Below, piece after piece: positions 11,513 to 20,914 of a stretch of DNA of 64,000 bases; position 1 is the first letter of the stretch, and every line of letters begins with the position of its first letter. The stretch comes from Ichthyophis bannanicus. Lineage: Eukaryota; Chordata; Amphibia; Gymnophiona; Ichthyophiidae. The DNA is taken from positions 591,014,438-591,078,437 of the forward strand of contig CM066033.1 in the NCBI GenBank assembly GCA_033557465.1, in the 5' to 3' direction. Position numbers and translations under genes: made by a program. The notes beneath the pieces were generated by a model, which saw nothing but the letters and a program-made list of their open reading frames with translations, was not told the origin of the DNA and did not search any database.

Positions 11513-11892
11513 GTACATCCCTTTTTATCCAAATTTTCTCCAACATTCATCATTCTCTGTATTATATAGCTGGTGTAGCTTTGCTGGTGTTAAATGCCAT
11601 CTATATAGCATTTTAAGCCCATTCTCTACTAGGTTTGCCACTACCGAGGATTTCCCAATATTATGATATATATTTCTCCACGCTTTTTCTCTAATGTCCA
11701 TCCTAATCTCCTCCTCCTACCTGGCAAGATATTTTTCATTTTGAAATGCACTATCTACAAGCAATCCACAGATCTTAGATTTCATCTCCCATCTCCCACA
11801 TTTTCCTATACACAGAGCCTTAATCAACAATTGGTTCCATTTTGGTTCTCCCATGTGTTTCCCTGTTTGCATGTAATCCCTGAGTTGTAAAT
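11513..11892 (-). pseudogene. L1 copy 2, 3' side of a DIRS insertion
   Basis: The minus strand reads L1 ORF2 C-terminal sequence: a tract like 'LKMLYRWHLTPAKLHQLYN' followed by 'DECWRKFG'. This is the Trp-Tyr/Cys-Trp region that precedes the HIWW motif in L1. It ends abruptly at 11,892 where composite DIRS copy D1 begins. The matching 5' side (palm motifs) resumes at 18,776. The stretch between the palm and this region is shorter than expected, so some L1 sequence is missing. Confidence 0.6.
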
Positions 11893-12058
11893 ACAGGTGT
11901 TCTCCAGGGACAGCAGGAATCAGTCCTCACATATGGGTGACATCGGCGCTGACAAAGCCCACGTGGAGCATTTCCCCAGCTTTCAAAGAAAGCCTTTGGA
12001 ACATGCTACCACGCATGCATGGTCCCCTTCCTGCCCAAGAGTGCCATCTTGCTCAGTC
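11893..12058 (-). repeat. D1 right inverted terminal repeat
   Basis: From the outer end inward it reads acaggtgttctccaggg, a caggaatcagtcctcac block, the 'atatgggtgac' block, 'gcatttccccagctttc' and finally 'gccatcttgctcagtc'. It is the inverted partner of the left repeat at 18,612-18,775. The outermost bases present in other copies (gtagttactcacctgt) are missing, so this end is slightly truncated. Confidence 0.8.
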
Positions 12059-12126
12059 AGAAGACATAGCTAGAGTGGCAGTAAAAAACAAGACAAGGTA
12101 TGGAGGCAACTCCAGGGGAGGGAGGG

Positions 12127-12172
12127 TTGTGAAGACTGATTCCTGCTGTCCCTGGAGAACACCTGGTAGTGG
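12127..12172 (-). repeat. D1 second, partial internal complementary region
   Basis: This block (gactgattcctgctgtccc, then tggagaacacctg) is the inverted complement of the D1 right terminus at 11,893-11,925. Only the right-end half of the usual junction is present; the left-end half is missing and gag relic follows directly. Confidence 0.7.
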
Positions 12173-13014
12173 TGACTCTATTGTAAGGGCCCCATTTTCC
12201 TCAGGAACAGGGATCTTTTCCCCAATGGTTTCTTACAGGGGAAGAATGAAGTCTTCTTGGAGAGCCTCTGTCAAGTCACCACGTCGGCCTCTATCTCAGC
12301 TGCCTTTTTGGCCATAGGTTTACCGAACAGGTTCTCTCCAGTACAGGGGACATCAAGCAGCTTGTCTTGGACCCACTGCTCAAGGTCCAAAGATTGCAGC
12401 CAAGTTTGGCGTTGGGCACAGATACTGGCTGCTGCTACTCGAGCCGCAGACTTAAAGCCATCGTAGGCTGCCTGAGAGAGCAGCCCTTTATGCCGGAGGT
12501 CAGGGATTGGAACCGTTGAAGGGATTTCCCAGTAAGCCCTGCTGAAAACCTGGACAACTCATGGGTTAGGACCTTGAGGTACATGCCTATGTATAACTCA
12601 CATGCCTGGATCCAACACCCCAGCATCGAGTCCTGATAGCACTTGTGCCCAAGGGCATCAAGGGCTCTAGCATCCCAACTGGAGGGAACCGAAGAATGTG
12701 TCTTTTGGCTCTTGAGTTTTTGCATGTTTGACTTGACAGCCATGGAGTTATGTGGGATTTGGGGTTTTTGGAACCCGGGCCCTTTCCTGATGCGGTACAT
12801 GGCATTGAGGCACTGACTGACCATCGGTACTGATGCCAGGGTCTCCCACATTCTCAAAAGGAGTCACACAAGGATCAGCTGCACTGTGAGAGTTTCCTTG
12901 GGTGGAGATTCGTACAGGAGGATCTCCAGCTCTTCGATGCGTGGGTCCCTCCTCCACCTTGGTTTGCACCAAGAGGGCTCTGGCCATATCCCTGACAAAG
13001 TCATAGAAGGCCAC
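12173..13014 (-). pseudogene. DIRS gag fragment of a second, diverged lineage inside D1
   Basis: The reading frames 12,435-12,857 and 12,748-13,014 contain conserved gag blocks: 'FYDFVRDMARALLVQTKVEE', 'MRMWETLASVPMVS', 'KGPGFQKPQIPHNSMAV', 'ELYIGMYLKVLTHEL' and, towards 12,330, 'WVQDKLLDVPCTGENLFGK'. This protein is distinct from the D1 gag at 16,553-18,360. It begins abruptly at 13,014 against D1 non-coding sequence and ends by a jump into the terminal region, so its pol part is deleted. Confidence 0.75.
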
Positions 13015-13070
13015 AAAAATGTAAAAATTAAACTAAGTACAACTGCAACTCCAAGGGGAGGAGGGAGGAT

Positions 13071-13174
13071 AGTGAGGACTGATTCCTGCTGCTCCTGGAG
13101 AACACCTGTTACAGGAGAGTAACTACTCTTTCTCCAGGACCAAGCAGGAAGTCAGTCCTCACTTATGGGTGACT
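13071..13174 (-). repeat. D1 internal complementary region
   Basis: This block joins a right-end sequence (gtgaggactgattcctgctg, tggagaacacctgttacagg) to a left-end sequence (ctttctccaggaccaagc, aggaagtcagtcctcac) in one stretch, so it is complementary to both element ends. That is the diagnostic internal region of DIRS elements, thought to template circularisation. Its left half matches the D1 left end at 18,739-18,775 exactly in the part I compared. Confidence 0.8.
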
Positions 13175-13298
13175 CCCCAGCTCAGGGCAACCAGGAACCC
13201 AGGCCGAACAAGAGAACTCCCTCTAGTCTCAGCAACACAGTAAAGGCTTTGCAAGGACACACCCTCCACAGGTAGCCCAACCAGAGGGCAGGAGTTGC

Positions 13299-14493
13299 CT
13301 AGACCTCAAAGAGATTCCGGAGTACTGCTTGGCCAAAAGCACTGTCCCTACGGGACTCTCTCTCCAGACAGTAGTGGGCTGCAAATGTCTGGCTTGAAGA
13401 CCAAGTAGCAGCCCTGCAGATGTCTTGCAATGGGACAGAGCGGAGATGAGCCACTGATGCAGCCATTGCCCTCACACGGTGGGCCGTGACCCTACCCTGC
13501 AAAGGAAGGTCAGCCGCCTTGTAAGCCCAAGTGATACAGTCAGCCACCCAGATGGACAAGGTACGCTTGGACACAGGCCTCCCCAAGTTATTGGGGTCAA
13601 AAGAAAGGAAGAGCTGAGAAGCCTTCCTGTGACCTTGCGTACGTTCAAGGTAGAAGGATAAGGCCCTCCTACAGTCCAAGGTATGGAGAACTGTTTCAGC
13701 CTGACTTGCATGAGGCCTAGGGAAGAAAGTAGGAAGAACCACCTCCTGGTTGAGGTGGAAAGAGGAGACAACCTTAGGAAGGAACTTAGGATGAGTCCTG
13801 AGGACCACCCTGTTTTTATAGAATCTCGTGTAAGGTCTATCACAGACCAAGGCCTGAAGCTCACTCACTCTCCTAGCCGAAGTAAGGGCTATCAGAAAGA
13901 GAGTCTTCCAGGAAAGGAAGCGTAGAGGGCAAGTAGCCATAGGCTCAAAAGGTGGGCAAGTCAGCTGCTGTAAGACCACATTCAGCTCCCACTCAGGAGC
14001 AGGACCGTATGGGAGGTTTGAGCAGGAGCAAGCCTCTGAGAAACCTAGACACCAAAGGGTGCATAGACAAGGAATGGCCCTCAACTAGGGAGTGGTGAGC
14101 TGCCAAAGCAGAGAGGTGGACCCGAACAGAGTTGGACTTGAGACCCTGATTGGACAAGTGCAGCAGGTACTGAAGCACTACTGACACAGTACAGGAGAAA
14201 GGATCCTCAACACGTAGCTGACACCACACAGAGAACCTTTTCCACTTGAGAGCATAAGTCTTCCTAGTGGATTGTTTTCTGGAGGCTAGGACAACTTCCT
14301 CAACCTCGGGAGGCAGGCCCCAGGGAGCCAACACTACCCTTGCAGCCTCCATGCCATCAGATTGAGAGCTTTGAGATTGGGATGCAGCAAGGAGCCCTGA
14401 TCCTGAGAGAGAAGGTTGGGTTGCAATCCCAGAGGCAGAGGCAGATCCACTGCCAGTTGAAGCAGGAGGGGGAACCAAGGTTGCCTTGGCCAT
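13299..14493 (-). pseudogene. D1 tyrosine recombinase, one frameshift
   Basis: The protein would integrate the circular DNA copy. The N-terminal part (13,993-14,493) reads 'LASRKQSTRKTYALKWKRF' and 'SNQGLKSNSVRVHLSAL'. The catalytic part (13,299-14,084) has the arm 'ALTSARRVSELQALV', the box 'TAHRVRAMAASVA' (His-x-x-Arg) and 'ATWSSSQTFAAHYCLERES', where Tyr in AHYC is the expected nucleophile. All these residues are present. A net loss of two bases near 14,010, compared with D4, shifts the frame between 'KPPIRSCS' and 'PAPEWELN'. Apart from that it is the best-preserved recombinase in the window. Confidence 0.85.
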
Positions 14494-16317
14494 CTGGGAG
14501 CTACCAGGAGGACAGAGGCCCTATCTCGGAGAATCTTGAACAGTGTTCGGGCCACCAGAGGGGTGGGAGGAAATGCATAGAGCAGGCCCTGAGTCCAGGG
14601 AATCAGAAAAGCATCTGCTGCTACTCTCAGAGGATGCGGTTGCCTGGAGCAGAACCTTGGCAGCTGGTTGTTCAGTGGACTGGCAAACAGGTCTATGGAG
14701 GGAAGCCCCCATCTCAAGAAAATCTTTTGAACCACTAAAGGATGTAGCTGCCACTCGTGCGGTTGCAGAATCCTGCTCAATCTGTCGGCCAGGGAATTCT
14801 CCTGGCCTGGAAGATAGACTGCTTTGAGGAGCATGTTGTGTTTCAGGGCAAAGGAATAGAGGTCCTGGGCCTCCTGGCAAAGGGTCTGGGAACCAGTTCC
14901 GCCCTGTTTGTTTACATAGAACACGGCTACCTGGTTGTCTGTCTGGATCAAGACAGACTGTTGTGCCAGGGAAGCAGAAAAGGCCTTGAGGGCCAAGCGG
15001 ATAGCTCTGAGTTCCAGTAGATTGATCTGCTGGGACGCCTCCCAATGAGACCACAGGCCCTGGGTGCACTTGTCTAGGCAGTGTGCTCCCCAACCCTGCA
15101 GAGAGGCATCGGTGGTCAGTACCACTGAATGAGGTGGGATCTGAAAGGGCACCCCCACCAGCAGATTGGGGGGGGTGTAACCACCAGTTGAGGGAGGCCA
15201 GGAAACGGTGGGACACTCTGATCCTGTCTCTGAGACTGCCTGAGGCTTGCGACCACTGAGTCCGAAGGCACCACTGGGCAGGTCTCATATTGAGACTGGC
15301 ATTGGGGGTCACCTGCACTGTCGACGCCATGTGGCCCAGAAGCCTGAGACAGAGTCTGGCGGAGACCAGGGACCTGTGCAGAAACTTGCTGGCGAGGACC
15401 ATGAGCCTTTGTGCTCGGTCTACTGGTAAGAATGCTCTTGCCAGCTGAGAATCCAACCTTGCTCCTATGAACTCCAAGTTCTGGGAGGGGAGCAAAGTGG
15501 ACTTTGCGAAGTTGATGACAAAGCCCACCTGCTGGAGCAATTCTATGGTCCTGTTGGTGGCCTGCTGAAGTTCTAGGGAAGTCTGGCCTCTGATGAGCCA
15601 GTTGTCCAGGTAAGGAAACACAAAGATGCCCTGATTTCTCAGGTAGGCTGCCACCACTGCCAGGCACTTGGTAAACACCCTGGGAGCGGAGGTCAGTCCA
15701 AAAGGCAGTACTCTGTACTGATAATGGTTTCCTCCCACAATGAACCTGAGGTACTTTCTGTGGTCTGGATGAATAAGGATGTGAGTGTAAGCATCTTTTA
15801 GATCGAAAGAGCATAGCCAATCTCCCTGCTGGAGGTAGGGCAAAAGTGTTCCAAGAGTAAGCATCTTGAACGTTTCTTTCACTAGAAACTTGTTTAGGTT
15901 TCTGAGATCCAAAATGGGTCGAAGACCACCGGTTCTTTTTGGCACCAGGAAATACCGGGAGTAAAATCCGTGACCTTGGAAGTGGGGAGGCACAGGCTCC
16001 ACCGCCTTGTCCAGCAACAGACCTTTTAGCTCCTGGAGGAGAAGGGCTGTATGCAGGGGAGGCCGGAAAGGTTCCCCTGGGAAGTGTGGCGGAGGTAGTT
16101 GGTGAAAATGCAGGGCATAGCCTCGACGGACTATGTCCAGCACCCAACTGTCCTGGGTTATCAAGGGCCACTGGTGGGCGAACAAGGCTAGGCGGCCTCC
16201 TGTGCAGGGCTGGGTCTGCAAGGGAGCTATGGCTATACTCAAGGAGTCAAAACCTCCCACCCTGCTGAGTGGAAGCAGGGGCTGTAGGCTTGGGGGTCCT
16301 CTGCCTACGGGGCCCAT
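14334..16317 (-). pseudogene. D1 reverse transcriptase-RNase H, frameshifted
   Basis: The 598-codon frame (14,521-16,317) carries fingers and palm: 'FLVPKRTGGLRPILDLRNLN' (about residues 123-142), 'FDLKDAYTHILIHPDHRKY' (171-189), 'YRVLPFGLTSAPRVF' (201-215) and 'FPYLDNWLI' (234-242). The second catalytic Asp of YLDD is Asn. A run of eight G at 15,167-15,174 shifts into the frame 14,334-15,158, which holds the RNase H motifs 'LTTDASLQGWGAH', 'INLLELRAIRLALKAF' and 'LIQTDNQVAVFYVNKQGG'. The C-terminal 'PSIDLFASPLNNQLPRFCS' linker follows. Its end overlaps the recombinase start in another frame, as is usual in DIRS elements. Confidence 0.85.
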
Positions 16318-16371
16318 TACCCTGGCCCTTGGCTTGCTGACCCTGGGGGGCAGGTTGGACAGCCGGATATT

Positions 16372-16552
16372 TTAAAGCATATAAATAGTATATTGTTTAT
16401 TGTACATAGTTATCCCTGTTATTCCATGTTTTATATTCCCTTGTTCTCTGTAAACTCGATGTTACCTGTACACATTGCAGTATATTTTGTTCGATGTACA
16501 CCGCGCTGATTTTAATAGCGCGGTATATAAGAGATGTTAAATAAATAAATAA
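16372..16552 (+). mobile_element. Short SINE/LINE-tail insertion in D1
   Basis: A 181-base insert interrupts the D1 gag-pol boundary. The 5-base repeat ATATT lies on both sides (16,367-16,371 and 16,553-16,557), and the uninterrupted sequence is seen in D4 near 34,566. It ends in the hairpin tail 'ccgcgctgattttaatagcg' then 'cggtatataag', followed by an AAAT repeat. This is the same 3' end as the L2 copies and the longer SINEs. No tRNA head is present, so it is 5'-truncated. Confidence 0.8.
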
Positions 16553-18360
16553 ATATTGTGGGTACTGTTTATAGGCAGTGCCCTTCCTCGGGTAAAAGGA
16601 CTTTTTACCCGAGCCCTTCTTCTTATGAGAAGGGGCAGAGGTCTTCCTCGATAGCCTAGTCCTCGTGAGGTGCTCTGTCTCGAGCTGAGCGGCCTTCTCG
16701 GCCACAGTCTTGCCAAAAAGGTTTTCATCTCAGCAAGGAACATCGACCAACTTGTCCTGAACCCATGGCTCGAGGTCCAATAACTGCAGCCATGCCTGGC
16801 GTCGAGCCGCGATGCCGGCTGCTGCTACTCGGGCCGAAGCCTCGAAGCCATCGTAGGCGGCACGGGACGTGAACTTAGAGCATTCCCGGATCCTCGAAGA
16901 CAAGGACTTAAAACTCTGCAAGGGCTCCCCGGAGAGACCAGCAGAGAAACCGGCCAACTCCTTGGCCAGGTCTCGCAAATACATGCCCATGTACAGCTGG
17001 TAAGTCTGGACACGGCAAGCAAGCATAGAGCCCTGAAAGCACTTTCTACCGACGCCATCAAGGCCTCGGGCTTCCCTACCACGAGGCACCGCGGAGTGCA
17101 TCTTCTGACTCTTCAGACGATGCATGGCCGATTCCACAACCATGGAATGGTGAGGTAGCTGTGTTTTCTGGAAGCCAGGACTCTTCCGGAGCCAATAGAT
17201 GGAATCGACTCGCTTGCTCAAAACCGGCGCCGAGGCCGGTGCCTCCCACATCCGGAAGAGGAGCCGTTCCAGCATCGGAGGAACCGGGACAATAAAGGCC
17301 TCCTTCGGAGAGTCATACTGCAGAGCATCGAGTTCCTCAGCTCGAGGCTCTTCCTCAGGGTCAGCCGGGATAGCCAGGGCAACAGCCATATCCCGGATAA
17401 ACTGCGAGAACCTAGTATCCTCCGGAGGGGATCTACTCCGGGGCTCAGACTCTGGTGAGTCCGAAGGGACACACCGAGTCTTGAAGGTGTCAGGAGACTC
17501 CTCGTCTTCGGTCTCCCAAGCAGACTCGTCCGATGTCGAGTCGAGGTCCGACCCCGCAGGGCCTCTAGGCACCCGCCCCGACGCCGGAGGCACCGGCGTC
17601 GAGACCCTCGGTCCCAAACGGGAGGTCGAGGGAGACCTCGACCGAGGACGACTTCGAGCCGCAAGGGACTCGAGTATCGGCTTGGTCTCCGGGGTCGACT
17701 TCGAAGTCGATGTCCCAGTGGTCGGGGCAGATGCGCCAGACAGGCTGGCCATCAGCACCCGCAGCTGAACCATGAAGGCAGACATACTGCTCTCCAAGGC
17801 TGTCAACCTGAGACTCAGCTCGAGTGACGCAGCAGCCCCCGACTTGGGCCCCGGTGGCGCCGGGCCCGACGTCGGTACTCGGGGAGGCGAGTCCACGAGG
17901 ACAACAGGACTTACGTGTTCAGCAGACTCCGGCACCATGCGAGGAACTTTAGTTGGCTTCTCCTGGTCCACGGGCCCGGGACGACGGTCGGGGGTCTGAG
18001 ACCTGGCCCCCTAGAGGGCTCAGGGACCTCCTCCGACGCCGCCCTCGCGAGCTGCTTCTTCCTCTTACGTTCCCGGTTGGGGGACCCCCTGTCCGAGGAG
18101 CTCCGATGCCTCTCGGGATCGGAATCCCGAGATGTCGAGGCCTCAGACGAGGTCCGGGCCCGGGCAGAGGCCGAGTCCGAGAAAAGCCTTTCACTTTGTT
18201 GCTGACGACTTCGGAGGGCCTTGGAAGACATTTTTCCACATGGCCCGCACGTTTTAGAATCGTGGTCCGGGCCAAGGCACAGAAGGCAGCAGTCGTGTGT
18301 GTCGGTGAGAGACATTATCTTCTTATACCGATCACACTTTTTGAAACCGCTGGAAGCCAT
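16553..18360 (-). pseudogene. D1 gag
   Basis: It starts at 18,360 with 'MASSGFKKCDRYKKIMSLTD', then THDCCLLC, GPDH and CGPC. Members of the family show a Cys-x2-Cys...Asp-x-His-x2-Cys-x2-Cys...His...Cys-x2-Cys cluster that looks zinc-binding. A Ser/Arg/Pro-rich linker follows. One frame change near 17,950 leads to the 413-codon frame 16,730-17,971, which holds the conserved gag core ('FSQFIRDMAVALAIPADPEE', 'MLERLLFRMWEAPAS', 'GFQKTQLPHHSMVVESAMH', 'LYMGMYLRDLAKEL', 'RAAYDGFEASARV', 'PWVQDKLVDVPC'). A TGA sits where D2 has Trp just after DVPC. The end is cut by the insert at 16,372-16,552. Gag here is recognised by comparison among copies. Confidence 0.8.
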
Positions 18361-18775
18361 CGGGGAGAAAAGGGTCCCCGCGAGGCCAAAGGACCCGCCT
18401 TCCAGGGAAAAAGAAAAAGATTTGGCGCAAGCGCCTAGCCACTAAGGGCAAAAACCGAAAAAGGAAAAAAGGGATTCGATACTGGTGTACCGAACCCGGC
18501 GGGAGGGGAACCGACGTCGAATCCGAGGAAAAAAGCGAAATAATGCCAAGAAAAAACTTCTCTTTTCCAGGAAAAAAAAGGACACACTTCCGATGGCCTT
18601 CACGGAAAAAAAGAGACTGAGGTAAGATGGCACCTTTAGGCGGGAAGGGAACCGCGCATGTGTGTCAGCATTCCCAAAGGCTTTCATGGAAAGCTGGGGA
18701 AATGCTCCGCTGGGGCTTCATCGGCGTCGATGACACCCATAAGTGAGGACTGACTTCCTGCTTGGTCCTGGAGAA
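18361..18775 (-). repeat. D1 leader and left inverted terminal repeat
   Basis: Bases 18,612-18,775 are the left inverted repeat: outer end ttctccaggaccaagcagg, then cagtcctcac, cacttatgggtgtcatc, gcatttccccagctttcc and ttacctcagtctc. It pairs with the right repeat at 11,893-12,058. Bases 18,361-18,611 are the untranslated leader before gag, rich in short A-runs on the plus strand. L1 sequence begins directly outside at 18,776. Confidence 0.8.
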
Positions 18776-19380
18776 CCATTTTTATACTGGCAGTATGCCC
18801 AGCCACACAGTAGACTTAATATACATCCAGGTCCCTATCATTTCCTCACCATTGCCTTATAGTTAGCTATGTAGTGAGCCAAATAATCTGCTGTGATCTT
18901 TGTTCCCAAATATTTAAAATTTGTCATCACCTGTTTAAATGGGAATTTGCCTCATCCTCTCCTCTAGCTGTCTGTCTAAATATACTCTAAGAATCTGTGA
19001 TTTTTTCATGTTCACTGAAAAGCCTCAGTCGTCCATATTCCCTCATTAATAATGCTAGTGTTATTTGAGGCCTAGTGACAGAATAAAATATCATCTGAAA
19101 ACAAAACTCTAAGTCCACACCTCCTATCTCTATATCTCTTAAATCTGTGCTTATATGAACCCTTGCTGCCAGAGGTTCAATCAAGAGTGCAAATAAGAGG
19201 AATGATAGTGTACACCCCTGCCTTGTCCCCTCCCTAAATGGAAGAATTCTGTGTACCCTCCCCATTTACCTTGATACATGCCTTTGGGTCATTGTATAAC
19301 ACTTTTATCCAACCCATAAATTCAGGTCCAAATCCCATCCTGTCCAGGATCTTAAGCATGAAATATCAGTTCACCTGCAC
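18776..19380 (-). pseudogene. L1 copy 2, palm-domain side
   Basis: The minus strand reads L1 ORF2: 'VNWYFMLKILDRMGFGPEF', 'WIKVLYNDPKACIKVNGE', 'GTRQGCTLSFLLFALLIEPL' and then a degenerate tract ending near 'GHTASIKM' at the DIRS boundary. These are palm motifs of the same reverse transcriptase whose C-terminal region lies at 11,513-11,892, in the same orientation. D1 therefore appears to sit inside one L1 copy. The FADD region reads 'FCFQMIFYSV' here and is destroyed. Confidence 0.7.
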
Positions 19381-20406
19381 TGCCAGGGCTCTACCCACGC
19401 GACTGGAGAGTTCCTGTTGTCTGCTTAACATTCTCTGCCAGCCCTGTTAGTACCTGCACCACCAGAGCACTGCCTATGTGATCAGAGGTGACATGCAGCC
19501 CTGCTCACAAGTGCCATTAGCCATTAGATTGAGCCTAGAAGTGGCATTTGCACTATGTTTATGTTTTATTAAAATTTGATATACCGCCCACACCAAAATA
19601 GGCATCTGGGCGGTTCACAATTAAAATTTACAGGCTGCGAGAAAGTAGGAAAAGAACGCCATCAAGTCAGACAGGATAGGAAAGGAGGAATCAGCAAACA
19701 GATAAACGAGGACATGGCAATAGGGGTAGGTCGGCATGCGCTAAAGGAGCAAGCCCAAGGAGCAGGACTGGGGCGACATCAGTACTCTTTTTCTAGGGGT
19801 TGGTTTTATTTGTATGGTGCAATATTTCTTCATAATGTCTGACTCACATTTATTTACTTATTCCTGTCTAGCGTGGACACTTTCGTTATATGAGTATGCC
19901 AGAGAATTCATGACATTTCTTATCAATCTGTATCTCAGGTGTGTTATATTTTACTCATCTAATTTTCAATCAGGCTATACTCAATTCTAGTTTAAGGTTT
20001 GACTTTCCTCGGGAAGAAGTGAAAGGGCTATCCCTCAGATTATTCAATACATGATCATTGAAGAAATGTGTTTTACTGAAAGATGTACTTTCTGATATGA
20101 AGCTTAATTTAGTCTGCTTGACAGATTTGATTAGGAGGCAAAGATTCTTATTTATTGCAGTGTTCTCCACCAGGTTTCTCATCTACCTCTAATCAAATGG
20201 TCAGCAGGAACGATTTTGTAATTGTGAAAACATCCATTTCCATATTTTGTGAAGAGGTACTTCAAGAACAGTTAGGGGCCACGCAATTGCTTATATTCTT
20301 CTTTTTTTATTGTCCTCCTGCTTTGTTGTCAATAGTTTGGATAAAGATAATGCTTGCTATAACTGAAGTTTCTACTAATTTCCAATATCTCATTGTATTG
20401 GGTGAT
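19381..20406. other. Unassigned stretch with a LINE/SINE-type 3' tail
   Basis: At 19,556-19,635 the minus strand carries a tail of the L2/SINE type (gtgaaccgcccagatgcc then gggcggtatatcaaatt), with GC hairpin and A/T-rich end. The body upstream (to about 19,790) has no motif I recognise. A minus-strand open frame at 19,970-20,182 (70 codons, Ser/Lys/Asn-rich) resembles no family I can name. The rest appears to be diverged repeat DNA without a gene. Confidence 0.45.
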
Positions 20407-20674
20407 TTTTTCCCCTTTATATTTTATTAAATAATCATAACATAACAATCCACATCATTATACCAAAGTCATATTCAAGAAAAACCACAATTAGGATACA
20501 CTTATTCCCAATCTCTCCCACTCCCCTCCACCTCTCTATTCATTGGGAATGGGTAGCATTAAGGCAAACAATAATGTGTTCCAAACTAGTACATAGGACA
20601 AGCATTCCTAATCAGGGAAAAGCTACGCAACTCACTCAACCACACTCTTTCCACCCAGTACCATTCATTCCATC

Positions 20675-20914
20675 GTGGATTGCAATGAAGGAACGTATAA
20701 AATATAACCTTTATTCAAAATTATTGTTATTCCTCTTAGCCATTCAAGCCCCTGAAGAAGGTGTTTACGAAACACGGCCTGTGTCGGGCCAGTGGCTGAA
20801 GAGGAATAACAATAATTTTGAATAAAGGTTATATTTTATACGTTCCTTCATTGCAATCCACGTTTCTTACTGGGTGGTCTATTTGCACGTGGTGTCGTGC
20901 TTCCTTTGTTTGAC
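20675..20914 (+). mobile_element. Palindromic insert with hammerhead-like loop
   Basis: A 240-base insert lies between copies of a 14-base direct repeat (ccattcattccatc at 20,661-20,674 and 20,915-20,928). It contains a perfect 64-base inverted repeat, 20,674-20,737 against 20,799-20,862, around a 61-base hammerhead-like loop, then a 52-base tail. Duplications of this length point to insertion by target-primed reverse transcription rather than a cut-and-paste transposase. Hammerhead motifs in animal retroelements are known from Penelope-like elements. The arms include AATAAA near 20,821 and no coding sequence. Confidence 0.75.
20738..20798 (+). ncRNA. Hammerhead-ribozyme-like motif in a perfect palindrome
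   Basis: Reading the plus strand: outer arm agcca, inner stem-I arm GCCC (20,748-20,751), core CTGAAGA (20,752-20,758), a short imperfect stem II (GTG, TT, TAC; 20,761-20,768), core GAAA (20,769-20,772), stem III ACAC/GTGT with loop GGCCT, cleavage-type C at 20,785, then GGGC and tggct pairing back to stem I. The 64-base arms outside would extend stem I. As in the 2,559 copy, an A follows the core GA before stem II, here with a further unpaired G. Fold and core match the family; self-cleavage is unproven. Confidence 0.6.

Larger units (their letters stand above)
11893..18775 (-). mobile_element. DIRS retrotransposon copy D1 (composite)
   Basis: D1 is a tyrosine-recombinase retrotransposon on the minus strand. 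Its order is left inverted repeat (18,612-18,775), gag, reverse transcriptase-RNase H, recombinase and internal complementary region (13,071-13,174). Instead of the right repeat, a gag fragment of a diverged relative follows (12,173-13,014), then a second partial complementary region and a right inverted repeat (11,893-12,058). One left end and one right end bracket the whole unit, and L1 sequence lies on both sides. DIRS elements are copied to circular DNA and inserted by recombinase without duplicating the target, which fits the absence of a clear duplication here. Confidence 0.8.

Noticed and set aside
17199..17768. Long plus-strand frames opposite gag (also 17,953-18,438, 34,960-35,655)
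   Set aside because: They are mirror frames of GC-rich Ser/Arg/Pro-rich gag coding sequence on the minus strand, with no family motif of their own.
20674..20862. Perfect palindrome as an inverted-repeat assembly artefact
   Set aside because: It lies inside a 14-base direct duplication, and its loop is homologous to independent loops at 2,559 and 56,473, so a biological insert is more likely.
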